Source of the DNA: Serratia nematodiphila DZ0503SBS1
GTDB taxonomy: Bacteria > Pseudomonadota > Gammaproteobacteria > Enterobacterales > Enterobacteriaceae
Length of the DNA: 64,000 nucleotides
Reading direction: 5' to 3'
Assembly: GCF_000738675.1 (NCBI RefSeq)
Contig: NZ_JPUX01000001.1
Location: 1,798,001-1,862,000 of the forward strand
The notes beneath the pieces are model-generated. The model had not been told where the DNA came from, made no database searches, and worked only from the letters and a program-made list of their open reading frames with translations. Positions 35,756 through 44,981 of the stretch are shown here, one piece after another. Both the position numbers and the translations under genes were made by a program. Position 1 is the first letter of the stretch. Each line of letters begins with the position of its first letter.

Positions 35756-36609
35756 GTCATGCCCCCTTGTTGCATTTTCTGTTCGATCCAGCGGCGGGCC
35801 TGAACGATCTCGGCCACCGGCTCCTCGGCTTTTTCGGTCCACATCTCAATCAGGAATGCGCCGCGGTAATTGAGGCGCTGCAGCGTGCGAAACACCTCGA
35901 CGAAGTCGACGCAGCCTTCGCCAAACGGCACGTCGCGGAATTGTCCCGGCGAAGCGGCGGTGACCGGGTAGGTGTCTTTCAGGTGAATGGCGGCGATGCG
36001 ATCGATGCCCAGCTCCAGCTCGCGCGGCACGTCATTGCCCCAGGCGCTGAGGTTGCCGACGTCCGGATATACCGTGAACCACGGCGAGGCCAGCAGGGCG
36101 TCCCAGGCTTTCCATTTACCGATCGAGTTCATAAAGGCGGTATCCATGATTTCCACCGCCAGCATCACCTGGGCGGCGGCGGCACGCTCTACCGCCCACT
36201 GCATGCCTTCGCTAAAGCGCGCCAGCGTCCCCTCGTCCTGCTCTTCGTAATACACGTCGTAGCCGGCCAGCTGGATGGTGCGGATACCAACGTCTTTGGC
36301 CAGCTGAATGGCCTGTTCCATCACGTCGAAGGCGCGCTGGCGCAGCGCCGGATCGTGGCTGCCAAACGGAAAGCGCCGGTGGCCGGAGAGGCACATCGAC
36401 GGGATGCGGATGCCGGTTTCCAGCACGGCTTCCACCAGAGCCAAGCGCTGCGCCTTGCTCCAGCTCAGGCGCGCCAGGCGTTCATCGCTTTCGTCCACCG
36501 ACATTTCGACGAAGTCGAAGCCGCAGGCCTTGGCCAGCGCCAGGCGCTCGGGCCAGCTCAGGTGTTTCGGCAGTGCTTTCTCGTAGATTCCCAACGGGTG
36601 CTGACGCAT
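35749..36609 (-). CDS. sgbU: L-xylulose-5-phosphate 3-epimerase
   Basis: A 286-residue TIM-barrel epimerase (SgbU/UlaE) converting L-xylulose 5-phosphate into L-ribulose 5-phosphate. The N-terminal [18 protein letters not shown] and the metal-site stretches [14 protein letters not shown] and [11 protein letters not shown] are family features. The start at 36609 (MRQHPLG) gives the length of E. coli SgbU. It lies between sgbH and sgbE and acts between them in the pathway. Confidence 0.95.
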   Translation of the reverse strand: MRQHPLGIYEKALPKHLSWPERLALAKACGFDFVEMSVDESDERLARLSWSKAQRLALVEAVLETGIRIPSMCLSGHRRFPFGSHDPALRQRAFDVMEQAIQLAKDVGIRTIQLAGYDVYYEEQDEGTLARFSEGMQWAVERAAAAQVMLAVEIMDTAFMNSIGKWKAWDALLASPWFTVYPDVGNLSAWGNDVPRELELGIDRIAAIHLKDTYPVTAASPGQFRDVPFGEGCVDFVEVFRTLQRLNYRGAFLIEMWTEKAEEPVAEIVQARRWIEQKMQQGGMTC

Positions 36610-36610
36610 A

Positions 36611-37267
36611 TCATGATCTCCAGATGTCATCGATGGCGGCGCGGAACTGCCTGGCGGCCGCCGGCGGATCGCCGGCCTCGGCCAGCGCGCGGCCGGCGAT
36701 AAAGGCGGTGACGGCGATCTCTTTAAACAGCGGCAGGTCGGTGGGCGTGATGCCGCCGGTCACCGACAGCTCGATGCCCAGATCGGACAGCGCCTTCATC
36801 CGATCCAGATCCTGTCGGCCCCAGGTTTGCCCGCTGGCCTGCGCGTCGCGGCCGCGGTGATAGATCGCCTGGCGAATGCCAAGGCCGTGCCATTGCCGCG
36901 CATCCTCCAATGTCCAGCGGCCGAACAGTTCGATCTGGATTTCGCCGCCGTGACGCTCGGCGACCTCCCGCGCGCTGGCCATGGTGGCCAACGGCGCGGC
37001 GCAGATCACGGTCATCCAGTCCGCGCCCTGGTCGAAGGCCTGCTCGGCCAGCGTCGCACCGGCGTCGGCCACCTTGAGATCGGCCACCAGCGTGTGCTGC
37101 GGACAGCGCTCGCGCAGCGCGCTAACCGCCTGAATGCCGGCGCTGATGCACAAAATGGTACCGGCCTCGATGATGTCCACATGGGGGCTGAGGGTCTCGG
37201 CGGTGCGCAGCGCCGTATCCAAACGGGTTTGATCGAGCGCCAGCTGCAGGCGCGGTTTCGTGCTCAT
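36611..37267 (-). CDS. sgbH: 3-keto-L-gulonate-6-phosphate decarboxylase
   Basis: A 218-residue decarboxylase of the orotidine-phosphate-decarboxylase suprafamily (SgbH/UlaD). The active-site signature D63-x-K65-x-x-D68 (ADLKVADAG) is intact, and TGGITP near residue 170 binds the phosphate. It makes L-xylulose 5-phosphate and CO2 using Mg2+. The start overlaps the lyxK stop by 4 bp (ATGA). Confidence 0.95.
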   Translation of the reverse strand: MSTKPRLQLALDQTRLDTALRTAETLSPHVDIIEAGTILCISAGIQAVSALRERCPQHTLVADLKVADAGATLAEQAFDQGADWMTVICAAPLATMASAREVAERHGGEIQIELFGRWTLEDARQWHGLGIRQAIYHRGRDAQASGQTWGRQDLDRMKALSDLGIELSVTGGITPTDLPLFKEIAVTAFIAGRALAEAGDPPAAARQFRAAIDDIWRS

Positions 37268-38757
37268 GGAGCCTCCTTGTTGGCGGGCTGCAGATGTTGC
37301 AATGCAGCAATCAGTGCCTGATAACGTTGGTGTTTGTGGTCGTAAGCTTCGGCGGCGGCCGCATCAGGCAGCAGCCGCTCGATACGCGGCGCCAGCCGGC
37401 GCTGGGCGGCGGTGAAATCGCTGAAGACGCCGCTGCCGACCATGGCCGCCATCGCCGCGCCCAGACAGCCGGTTTCTTCCACCTGCGGCAGCTCAACCGG
37501 CAGGCCGCTGACGTCGGCGAACATTTGCATCCAGGGGCGGGATTTGGCGGGGCCGCCGGTCACGCGCAGCGCCTGCGCCTCAGGAAAACGCCGGCGCATG
37601 CGGTTAAGGTGCGTCATGTGGCAGAACACCACGCCTTCGTAGATCGCCTGCACCAGGTGCTCGCGTTGGTGGAAGGCCTGCAGGCCGTAGAAGCTGGCGC
37701 TCAGCCCCAGGCCGGCGTTGGAGCCATACAGGAAAGGGGCGAACAGCAGATCGCCGGCGGCTTTCGGCAGGGCGGCGACCCAGCGGTTAAGCTGGTCGTA
37801 GTCCTGCAGTCCCCATTGGTGACAGAACCATTCCAGGTTGGCGGCGGAAGTGGGGCTGGCTTCGTGTACGATGTATTGGCCGTTTTCGGCGTGGCGGCCA
37901 TAGACAAAGGGATGATCGAAACCCTCGACGATGGCATCGGTGATGCCGCTGGTGACCGACCAGGTCCCCATCACCGCGTTGAGCCGGGTTTCGTCCTGCA
38001 GGCCGGCGCACAACGCGGTGGACACCACGTCGAACAACCCGCCGACTACCGGGGTGCCGATTTGCAGGCCGGTAATGGCCGCGGCGTTTGCCGCGACGCG
38101 CCCGGCGATATCGGCCGAACCGACAATCGTCGGAAGGGCGGGCATGATGTCGCCGATGCCCAGCAGCTGCGCCAGCGCCGGGTCATAGCGTCCGCTGCGC
38201 ATCTGATACAGGTTGGATTCGGAGATATTGGTTTCTTCGCAGGCCAGCTCGCCGGTCAGGCAATAGCGCAGGTAGTCGTGCGCCATCAGCACGCTGCCGA
38301 TGCGGGCGTAACGTTCCGGCTGATGCCGCTTCAGCCAGCGCAGCAGCGAGACCGGGTGCCCGGTCCACAGCGTTTGGCGCGTTTGCGGATACAGCGCTTG
38401 CGGCACGCCCTGCCGTTGCCATTCCTGCACCAGCGCCAGCGCGCGCTGATCGGAAGAAAGCATGGCGTTGCCCAGCGGCTGCCCCTGTTTATCCAGCAGA
38501 AACGCGCCCTTGCCCTGCGCCGAGATGCCGATGGCCTGGATGGCGCCGGCGACGACGCCGCTGGCGGACAGCACTTCACGGATCACCTCGGCGGCGGTGT
38601 GCCACAGCGATGCCATATCGCGCTCGGCCCAGCCAGGCTGTGGCGCGACGATCGCCAGATTACGCCGCGCAACGCCGTGTTCATGGCCCCTGCGGTCGTA
38701 TAAACCCGCCTTGATGAAGGTGCCGCCGCAGTCGAGCCCCAGCCAATATTCCATCAT
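37264..38757 (-). CDS. lyxK: L-xylulose/3-keto-L-gulonate kinase
   Basis: A 497-residue FGGY-family sugar kinase closely resembling E. coli LyxK along its whole length (DCGGTFIKAGLYDR; ISESNLYQM; GTWSVTSGITD; GGPAKSRPWMQMFADVSG). It phosphorylates L-xylulose or 3-keto-L-gulonate, supplying SgbH. The start at 38757 overlaps the transporter stop (ATGATGA), and a second ATG three bases later, with better spacing to GAGGAG, could equally be used. Confidence 0.95.
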   Translation of the reverse strand: MMEYWLGLDCGGTFIKAGLYDRRGHEHGVARRNLAIVAPQPGWAERDMASLWHTAAEVIREVLSASGVVAGAIQAIGISAQGKGAFLLDKQGQPLGNAMLSSDQRALALVQEWQRQGVPQALYPQTRQTLWTGHPVSLLRWLKRHQPERYARIGSVLMAHDYLRYCLTGELACEETNISESNLYQMRSGRYDPALAQLLGIGDIMPALPTIVGSADIAGRVAANAAAITGLQIGTPVVGGLFDVVSTALCAGLQDETRLNAVMGTWSVTSGITDAIVEGFDHPFVYGRHAENGQYIVHEASPTSAANLEWFCHQWGLQDYDQLNRWVAALPKAAGDLLFAPFLYGSNAGLGLSASFYGLQAFHQREHLVQAIYEGVVFCHMTHLNRMRRRFPEAQALRVTGGPAKSRPWMQMFADVSGLPVELPQVEETGCLGAAMAAMVGSGVFSDFTAAQRRLAPRIERLLPDAAAAEAYDHKHQRYQALIAALQHLQPANKEAP

Positions 38758-40049
38758 TCGCTCCTCGTACTGTGGTCGCATTTATTGGGCAGCATCAACG
38801 CCAGCACGGAGGCGATCGCCAACGAGGCAGCCAGGCTGTAGACACCGACATCCTTGTTGAACAGGCTGATCAGGACGCCGACCATATACGGGCCGCAAAA
38901 GCCGCCGAGGTTGCCCAGCGCATTGATCACGCCGCGCGCGCCGCCGGCCACTTCGGCGTTGAACAATTTGGGCGGGATGGTCCAGAACACCCCGGCCGCC
39001 GCCTGAATAAATACGCCGCAGCCGACCAGCGCAGCGTAAGACCACCAGACGTGATCCTTCAGCAGCACCGACAGCGCCATGCAGGCGGCAAAGCAGGCCA
39101 GCGGCAGGGCGACGAAGACTTTGCGCTTACCGGTGCGATCGGAGAGGGTGGAGATGATCAGCATGCCGAAGATGGCGCCGATATAGGGCAAGATAGCCAG
39201 CAGGCCCACTTGTTCCATATCGCCGTGGGTCAGCTCTTTCAAAATGGTCGGCAGCCACAGGGTGTAGCCGTAGATACCGGTCTGGTAGAAAAAATTCACC
39301 AGGATCAGCTGCCACATGATCCGGTCGCCGAGCACCCGGCGCAGCGAGGCGTTGCGCACCGTTTTTCCTTTGATCAGCAGCTGTTCGTCGTGCAGGGTCT
39401 TTACCAGATACTCTTTTTCCGCCTGCGAGATCCATTTGGCCTCCTGGGGCCGGTTACTGATGGTGAAGTACCACAGCGCCATGACTACCAGCGACAGAGC
39501 GCCCTCCACCAGAAACAGCATGCGCCAGTCCCAGGCGGTGATGATCCAACCCGACAGCGGGGCGGTGAGAATGCCGGCGATCGGCACGAACATGATGACG
39601 ATGGCGTTGGCGCGGCCGCGCTCCTTATCCGGGAACCAGTTACTGATCATGGTCAGCACCACCGGCAGCATGCCGCCTTCGGAAACGCCGAGGGCGAAGC
39701 GCAGGAACAGCAGCTGGTACTGGTTGGTGACCAGCCCGGTCAGCACCGATATCACCGCCCAGGCCAACAGTGACCAGCCGATGAATTTCTTGCCGTTGCC
39801 GTATACCGCCAGCTTGCCGCCGGGCACCTGCAGAAACAGGTAACCGATGAAGAAGATGCCGCCGGCCAGCCCGGCCATCGAGGCGGTGATGCCGAGTTCG
39901 TCATCCATGCCGCCGGGCATGGCGAAGGCGATGTTGACCCGGTCCATGTAAGAAATGATGCAGGTGATGAGGATCGGCGGCACGATCCTCAGCCAGCGGA
40001 GCTTGGGGATCGCCTGGCTTTGGCTGACGGAAACGGAGGCTGTATTCAT
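38754..40049 (-). CDS. yiaX2: MFS transporter YiaX2-type (ACS family)
   Basis: A 431-residue, 12-helix transporter of the anion:cation symporter family (SYMDRVNIAFAMPGGMDDELG start; FVPIAGILTAPLSGWII). It occupies the slot held in E. coli by the TRAP transporter genes yiaMNO. In Klebsiella the corresponding gene, yiaX2, encodes an MFS carrier linked to aerobic L-ascorbate use, and this gene is placed in the same order (yiaK-yiaL-yiaX2-lyxK). The substrate is therefore probably ascorbate, diketogulonate or a related sugar acid, by inference. Confidence 0.87.
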   Translation of the reverse strand: MNTASVSVSQSQAIPKLRWLRIVPPILITCIISYMDRVNIAFAMPGGMDDELGITASMAGLAGGIFFIGYLFLQVPGGKLAVYGNGKKFIGWSLLAWAVISVLTGLVTNQYQLLFLRFALGVSEGGMLPVVLTMISNWFPDKERGRANAIVIMFVPIAGILTAPLSGWIITAWDWRMLFLVEGALSLVVMALWYFTISNRPQEAKWISQAEKEYLVKTLHDEQLLIKGKTVRNASLRRVLGDRIMWQLILVNFFYQTGIYGYTLWLPTILKELTHGDMEQVGLLAILPYIGAIFGMLIISTLSDRTGKRKVFVALPLACFAACMALSVLLKDHVWWSYAALVGCGVFIQAAAGVFWTIPPKLFNAEVAGGARGVINALGNLGGFCGPYMVGVLISLFNKDVGVYSLAASLAIASVLALMLPNKCDHSTRSE

Positions 40050-40172
40050 AAGGACCTCTTTCGATGTTCGCTTTTTTGTAGGGTCGGGCGTTATTGTTTT
40101 GCTTGATTTGGGCGCAGGGGCGCCCGCACAGGCCCATGGACCGGTGTTGTTATCGTTACGGTGTGGCGGCTA

Positions 40173-40643
40173 TCAGGCGCTAAACGACGCCAGCGGTATT
40201 TTCACCACCACCTTGCGTATCGCGCTGGGGCGTTGGTTAATGCAGGCCGGGCGATGCACGTCCTGTGGGAAAAATACCGCGAAGTTGCCGGGCCGCATCG
40301 TGAGCCAGGATTCGTCGGCCACGTCCTGATAAAACAGGATGTCGCGCTGCGCCAGCAGCTCCTGATGAACGACGTTGTCGCCATTGTCTGTCGCTACGCC
40401 GATAAGTTCGGTGCCGCTGACCAGAAACTGCACGTCGACGTTTTGCCGGTGGACTTCCGGGCGCAGCGCATCCGGTGGTTGGGTATGCAGATCCAGCACT
40501 TGCACCACGTAGCCGGTGGCGGGATCTTCATAGCGCCCTGCGGGCAAGACGCTGAAATCGGTGCGCTGCAAATAGGCGACGGCGTTGGCGACCGGCGTCG
40601 GGTACTGCTCGGGCGCGGTGTTGGCGATGTGGCCGAATATCAT
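40173..40643 (-). CDS. yiaL: YiaL, YhcH/YjgK/YiaL-family protein
   Basis: A 156-residue cupin-like protein (DUF386). Family landmarks are MIFGHIANTA at the start, the central DVQFLVSGTELIGVA, and the histidine-containing FPQDVHRPAC near the C-terminus, likely part of a metal site. Homologues occur in sugar-acid operons and may be sugar anomerases or isomerases; the reaction in this pathway is not established. GGGAGGAGC precedes the ATG. It is 13 bp after yiaK, and 123 bp separates it from the transporter gene. Confidence 0.93.
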   Translation of the reverse strand: MIFGHIANTAPEQYPTPVANAVAYLQRTDFSVLPAGRYEDPATGYVVQVLDLHTQPPDALRPEVHRQNVDVQFLVSGTELIGVATDNGDNVVHQELLAQRDILFYQDVADESWLTMRPGNFAVFFPQDVHRPACINQRPSAIRKVVVKIPLASFSA

Positions 40644-40656
40644 GATGCTCCTCCCG

Positions 40657-41655
40657 TTACAGCGCCTGAATGCGCGCCCAGACTCGTTCGTCGACCGGAA
40701 TGCCGTCGCGCAGGTTTTCTGCCAGAATGCGCGGGAACTTGTGGCCCGGCAGGCGAATGGCGACGTCGGGGGTGTCCCGTTCGGCGCTGGTGACGTAATC
40801 CATGATGCGCTGCAGTTTTTGATCGCGGCTGTCGCCGTCGATCAACCGGTCTATCTCAATCGCGATGAACACCTGCGAGACGCCGTACTCGTCGCGGTGA
40901 TCCTCCGTCACTTCCGCCACCGAAGCGCCGCCGGACAGCAGGGTGGCGATCATGTCCAGCACGATCGACAGCGCCGATCCTTTCCAGTACCCCATCGGCA
41001 AAATGCGCCGATTCTCTTCGATGGTGGCCGGATCGCGGGTCAGGCGGCCGTCGTTGTCGAAGCCGCCGTCCACCGGCAGGGTTTTGCCCGCCAGCCGGTT
41101 CAGCTCCAGTGCGCCGTAGGAAAACATCGACATCGACATGTCCACCATGGTGATCGGGTTGCCGGGCACGGCGACGATCAAAGGGTTGGTACCGATACGG
41201 CACGTTTTGGCGCCCCACGGCGGCATCACGGCGATCGAGTTGGTCCAGCAAATGCCGATATAGCCTTTCTCCGCCGCCTGCCAGCCGTAACCGCCGCCGC
41301 GCATCCAGTGGTTGGCGTTGCGCAGCGCCACCAGGCCGATGCCATGATCGTCGGCCAACTGCATGGCGCGATCCATCATGCGGCGGGCGGTAAGGTTGCC
41401 GATGCCCTGGTGCGCATCCCATTGCTCGATCGCCCCCAGAGACAACAGTTTGCTGGGTTCGGCGTCCGGCACGATATCGCCGGCGTCCAACTGCTGAATA
41501 AAGCGCGGAAAGCGGTTAACGCCGTGGGAGTAAACGCCGCTGGCGGTGGTGTCGGCGAACATGCCGGCGCAGTCGTCGGCGAGATGTTCCGCCACGCCGC
41601 GCGCCAGCAGCACGCGTTTGAATTGCTGTTTTAACTCGCTGTAACTCACTCTCAT
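40657..41655 (-). CDS. yiaK: 2,3-diketo-L-gulonate reductase
   Basis: YiaK (DlgD), 332 residues, of the malate/L-lactate dehydrogenase 2 family, which has an unusual NAD-binding fold without the classic GxGxxG. It reduces 2,3-diketo-L-gulonate (from oxidised ascorbate) to 3-keto-L-gulonate with [21 protein letters not shown] and [11 protein letters not shown] are characteristic. The start at 41655 (MRVSYSELK) gives the length of the E. coli enzyme. It is the first gene of the catabolic operon, directly behind the likely YiaJ operator. Confidence 0.95.
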   Translation of the reverse strand: MRVSYSELKQQFKRVLLARGVAEHLADDCAGMFADTTASGVYSHGVNRFPRFIQQLDAGDIVPDAEPSKLLSLGAIEQWDAHQGIGNLTARRMMDRAMQLADDHGIGLVALRNANHWMRGGGYGWQAAEKGYIGICWTNSIAVMPPWGAKTCRIGTNPLIVAVPGNPITMVDMSMSMFSYGALELNRLAGKTLPVDGGFDNDGRLTRDPATIEENRRILPMGYWKGSALSIVLDMIATLLSGGASVAEVTEDHRDEYGVSQVFIAIEIDRLIDGDSRDQKLQRIMDYVTSAERDTPDVAIRLPGHKFPRILAENLRDGIPVDERVWARIQAL

Positions 41656-41695
41656 GCCGGTTCTCCGCCTGTGCGAATCGTCTGTTTTTGGCTCG

Positions 41696-41730
41696 TTAAA
41701 TTTCAATATGCGAAATTGCATTTCAAATAA
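41696..41730. promoter_or_regulatory. Likely YiaJ operator, copy 1 (upstream of yiaK)
   Basis: AAATTTCAATATG, one base, GAAATT, two bases, ATTTCAAA, 40 bp before the yiaK start. It matches 30 of 35 positions of a sequence at 46603-46637 upstream of the ABC operon and facing yiaJ. The repeated TTTCA/GAAAT units suggest a dimeric or tetrameric IclR-type binding site. Confidence 0.7.
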
Positions 41731-41814
41731 ATGCTATCCCGGCGGTTCAGGGAAGTCAAAGCAAGGGGGAGTAAAATTATTCATGAAAAACATGACGTTA
41801 AAATTGAGTGGTGA

Positions 41815-41836
41815 TTTTGTGATCGCCGCCACGTTT
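41815..41836. promoter_or_regulatory. Possible CRP site upstream of yiaK
   Basis: TGTGA-TCGCCG-CCACG keeps one perfect CRP half and three of five bases of the other. It lies about 100 bp beyond the YiaJ-type operator on the upstream side. Weak match, reported because carbon-catabolite control of this pathway is expected. Confidence 0.25.
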
Positions 41837-41868
41837 TGGTGGGGATGGCGTGCTTCAGACGTGACAAA

Positions 41869-41894
41869 GCAGGGCGGATCGAAACCCACCCTGC
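41869..41894 (-). terminator. Terminator of the ABC/SMP-30 operon
   Basis: Minus-strand stem GCAGGGTGG / CCGCCCTGC (one G-T pair) with an 8-base loop, followed by TTTGTC, 18 bp after the SMP-30 stop. It separates this operon from the yiaK operon downstream. Confidence 0.65.
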
Positions 41895-41911
41895 GTCTTG
41901 CAAGACCCCGG

Positions 41912-42787
41912 CTAACCGCGAGTGTTCAGCACCATGCGGTAGAGCGAGGTGGTGGCGGTGATATAGAGCTCATCGCCGTTCGGGCCGCCGAAGGTACAAT
42001 TGGAGACGCGTTCCGGCACGCTGATTTTGTCGATCTGTCGCCCCTCAGGATCAAAGACCAGCACGCCGTCGGCGCAGCTACAAAACAGATTGCCGGCCCG
42101 ATCGACGCAGAACCCGTCTGGGAAACCGGGCTCCACCGTCGCGAAATGGCGGCCGGCTTCCAGCTCGCGGCCGTTGACCGCATAGACGCGCAGCTCGCGG
42201 CGGCCCAGCGTCGGGAAATCCACGATCGACATGTCCGCCACATACAGCCACTTTTCATCCGGTGAAAACGCCAGGCCGTTCGGGCGCTGCAGGTCGCAGG
42301 CGGCAATAGTTAGCGAACCGTCGCGCGGATCGAAGCTGTAGAGGTAACAGCCGATCACCTGGCTTTCCGATTTGTAACCCTCTTCGTCGCCGATGATGCC
42401 GTAGGGCGGATCGGTGAACCACAGGGTGCCGTCGGAACGCACCGCCACGTCGTTCGGCGAGTTAAAGCGCTTGCCGTCGACGCGGTCGATCAACAGGCGC
42501 ACTTCGCCATCGCTTTCGGTGCGGCTGATGCCGCGCCGCCCGTGTTCGCAGCTGACCACGCGCCCCTCGCCGTCGCGCGCATTGCCGTTGGCGTAGTGCG
42601 ACGGTGAACGGTATAGGGCCAGCTCACCCCGGCGCGACCAGCGGAACATGCGGTTGCCTTTCACGTCGCTGAACACCACCGTATCCTCCTGCGGCAGCCA
42701 GACCGGCCCTTCGGCCCAAATCGCCGGTGAGCACAAGCGCTCGAGCTGAGCGTGCGTGCGCAATGAATGCCGAATGCCGCCGTTCAC
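41912..42787 (-). CDS. SMP-30/gluconolactonase-family lactonase
   Basis: A 291-residue six-bladed beta-propeller of the SMP-30/gluconolaconase/LRE family, predicted to hydrolyse a sugar lactone with a divalent metal. Metal-site stretches are visible: AEGPVW (glutamate), FNSPNDVAV (Asn-Asp) and VADMSIVDF. It begins with GTG overlapping the stop of the binding-protein gene (GTGA), so it is co-translated with the importer. In this locus it could open an aldonolactone or an ascorbate-related lactone after uptake. There is no signal peptide, so it acts in the cytoplasm. Confidence 0.88.
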   Translation of the reverse strand: MNGGIRHSLRTHAQLERLCSPAIWAEGPVWLPQEDTVVFSDVKGNRMFRWSRRGELALYRSPSHYANGNARDGEGRVVSCEHGRRGISRTESDGEVRLLIDRVDGKRFNSPNDVAVRSDGTLWFTDPPYGIIGDEEGYKSESQVIGCYLYSFDPRDGSLTIAACDLQRPNGLAFSPDEKWLYVADMSIVDFPTLGRRELRVYAVNGRELEAGRHFATVEPGFPDGFCVDRAGNLFCSCADGVLVFDPEGRQIDKISVPERVSNCTFGGPNGDELYITATTSLYRMVLNTRG

Positions 42788-43884
42788 TTCACGCCCCAGA
42801 TCGCTTTGTAATGGCCCTGATAATCATTTTGCGGGTCATACAGGTTATTGGCGCCGCCGTCGGCGGCGATATTGTCGCGTGTCACCAGGTGCGCCGGCGT
42901 GACGTAGCCGGAAGGCGGCTGCTTGGCGAAGGCGCGGTTGAATTCGTCCAGCAGTTGCCAACCGTGCAGTTTCAAGGGCTCCGGCACCGTCGCCGACTGG
43001 CTGTCGCCTGACCGGATACGCTGGTAAGCGGAGATCGAACCGTCGCCGGCCGACACGTTGTAAGGCGCGTTCTTGCCGCCTTTGCCGGCAGTCTTCAGCG
43101 CCGGAGCCATAAAGTCGAAGTACAGATCGTTGATCGCCAGCGCATATTGGAATTTGTCGCCGTACTTCTGCAGCAGGCTGAAGGTCATCGCCGGCATGCG
43201 GTTGGCGGTATCGGCCAGCGGCGTGTCGATGAATTCCAGCAGCGTGCAGCCGCTGCATTTGGCGATCTCTTCTTTCATGACGTTGGCCTTGTCCAACGCG
43301 ATTTGGTACAGCGAGTCGGTGAAGATCAAGACGCTCGCCTTGCCGCCGGACTGCACCACCGCGTATTGCGCGGCGATGCGCGCCACTTCGTTGGAATCCG
43401 ACGTGACGTTATAGAACACGTTGTATTTGGCGATGGGGCCCGGTTCCGGCACCGCGTGCCAGGCGGTCAGCACGATGCCCTGCTGTACGGCCTTTTTCAG
43501 CGGGATCTTGGCGACGTTAGGGTTCCAGCCGCCGATCACGATGCCGTCCGGTTTCTGGGCGATGGCCTGATTGAGCGATGCCAGCTGATCTTTCACCGAG
43601 CCGCCGCCGTCGAGCGTTTCCAGCCTCCAGCCGGCGGCTTTCGCCGCTTCGCTCAACCCCTGTTGCACCCCTTGTACGCCGCCGTTCTTCATGTCGGAGG
43701 CGATAAAAATGATCTTCTTGTTGGCCTGCAGCTGCGGGCCGCTGGTGGGGCCGTCCCACTGGGTGGCGCTGGCGGTGGCCTTCGCGACGGCGGCGGTGGC
43801 CTGATCGAGATAGGCGTCGGCCCAGGCCGGCGATGCGGCGAGCAGCAAGGTCGTGAACCCCGGTAACAGCCAAATGCGTTTCAT
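42784..43884 (-). CDS. Sugar ABC importer periplasmic binding protein (RbsB-like)
   Basis: A 366-residue periplasmic type I binding protein. The signal peptide (MKRIWLLPGFTTLLL to about PAWA) is followed by a substrate-binding fold with KIIFIASDMKNGGVQGVQQGLSEAAKAAGW, the RbsB-type first lobe, and DGIVIGGWNPN, the first ligand loop. It is somewhat longer than ribose-binding protein. Third gene of the ATPase-permease-binding protein-lactonase operon. The ligand is unknown; the context points to a sugar, sugar acid or lactone. Confidence 0.9.
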   Translation of the reverse strand: MKRIWLLPGFTTLLLAASPAWADAYLDQATAAVAKATASATQWDGPTSGPQLQANKKIIFIASDMKNGGVQGVQQGLSEAAKAAGWRLETLDGGGSVKDQLASLNQAIAQKPDGIVIGGWNPNVAKIPLKKAVQQGIVLTAWHAVPEPGPIAKYNVFYNVTSDSNEVARIAAQYAVVQSGGKASVLIFTDSLYQIALDKANVMKEEIAKCSGCTLLEFIDTPLADTANRMPAMTFSLLQKYGDKFQYALAINDLYFDFMAPALKTAGKGGKNAPYNVSAGDGSISAYQRIRSGDSQSATVPEPLKLHGWQLLDEFNRAFAKQPPSGYVTPAHLVTRDNIAADGGANNLYDPQNDYQGHYKAIWGVK

Positions 43885-43898
43885 GGTGTGCTCCTGGT

Positions 43899-44981
43899 TT
43901 AAGGGTGGGTCGCTGTCTGATTGTTGTTGTCAGCCGGCGTCGCCTGGCTGCGTTGTACCGCTTTCTGATTGAGCAGCCGACGGCGTTGGGCATAGCCGGC
44001 CAGGGTGATCGACAGCAACAGCGTCGCGCCGTTGAACAGCGGCTCGACCCAGAATTCGCCGCCGAACTGCTGAATGCCGGCGATGCCGATTGCCAGAATG
44101 GCGATGCCGACCACGGTGCCCCAGACGTTGACGCGCCCTGGGCGAATGGTGGTGCTGCCGAGGAAGGCGCCGACCAGCGCCGGCAGCAGATAGTCCATGC
44201 CGACGCTGGCCTGGCCGACGCCCTGTTCGGCGGCGATCAATACGCCGCTGAAACCGGTGAGCACGCTGGAGGCGATGAAGGCGCCGATGGTAAAGCGATT
44301 GACCGAGATGCCGTTCAGACGCGCCGCCGCCGGGTTGCCGCCCACCGCATACATGCAGCGGCCGAGCGGGGTATGTTCGGTGATGAGCCAGAGCACCACC
44401 GCGACGATCAGCACGTAAAACGCCACGATCGGAATGCCGGCGATCTCGGTGTGGTGCAGCGCGATAAAGGCATCCGGCAAGTCGCCGACGATCTGCCGCC
44501 CGCCGGAGTGCCACAGGGCAATGGCGTACAGTACGGTGCCGGAGCCGAGGGTGGCGACGAAGCTGTCGATATCGGCCAGTGCCACCAGAATGCCGTTCAG
44601 CAACCCGTACAGCGCCGAAATCGCCAGCACCGTCAGCACCGCCATCTGCCAGGAGAAGCCGTATTCCACCTGCAGCGTGATCGCCAGGATGTGCCACAGC
44701 ACAATGCCGAAGCCGACGTTAAGATCGATCTTGCCCACGATCATCGGGATGGTCGCCGCCAGCGCCAACAGGGCGATTTTGGCCTTGCTCGACAGGATCG
44801 CCTGCAGCGTCAGCATCGATGCGAAGGAGGGGGTGAGCAGTGAGAACAGCACGACCAGCGCGATGCACAGCAGCAGCAGGCCATAGCGGGTGAGAACCTG
44901 CATCAGCCACGGGCCGGCGCCGTCCTGCGCCAGGCTGACGCGCTGCTCCAGCGCGGTTGATTTAACGGATGTTTTAGACAT
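43899..44981 (-). CDS. Sugar ABC importer permease (RbsC-like)
   Basis: A 360-residue inner-membrane permease of the RbsC/AraH type with eight to ten helices. Family landmarks are MIVGKIDLNVGFGIV near helix 2, LNGISVNRFTIGAFIASSVLTGFSG cut across the fourth helix region, and the conserved GAFLGSTTIRPGRVNVWGT. Its start overlaps the ATPase gene by 8 bp. It presumably works as a homodimer with the double ATPase encoded just before it. Confidence 0.93.
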   Translation of the reverse strand: MSKTSVKSTALEQRVSLAQDGAGPWLMQVLTRYGLLLLCIALVVLFSLLTPSFASMLTLQAILSSKAKIALLALAATIPMIVGKIDLNVGFGIVLWHILAITLQVEYGFSWQMAVLTVLAISALYGLLNGILVALADIDSFVATLGSGTVLYAIALWHSGGRQIVGDLPDAFIALHHTEIAGIPIVAFYVLIVAVVLWLITEHTPLGRCMYAVGGNPAAARLNGISVNRFTIGAFIASSVLTGFSGVLIAAEQGVGQASVGMDYLLPALVGAFLGSTTIRPGRVNVWGTVVGIAILAIGIAGIQQFGGEFWVEPLFNGATLLLSITLAGYAQRRRLLNQKAVQRSQATPADNNNQTATHP

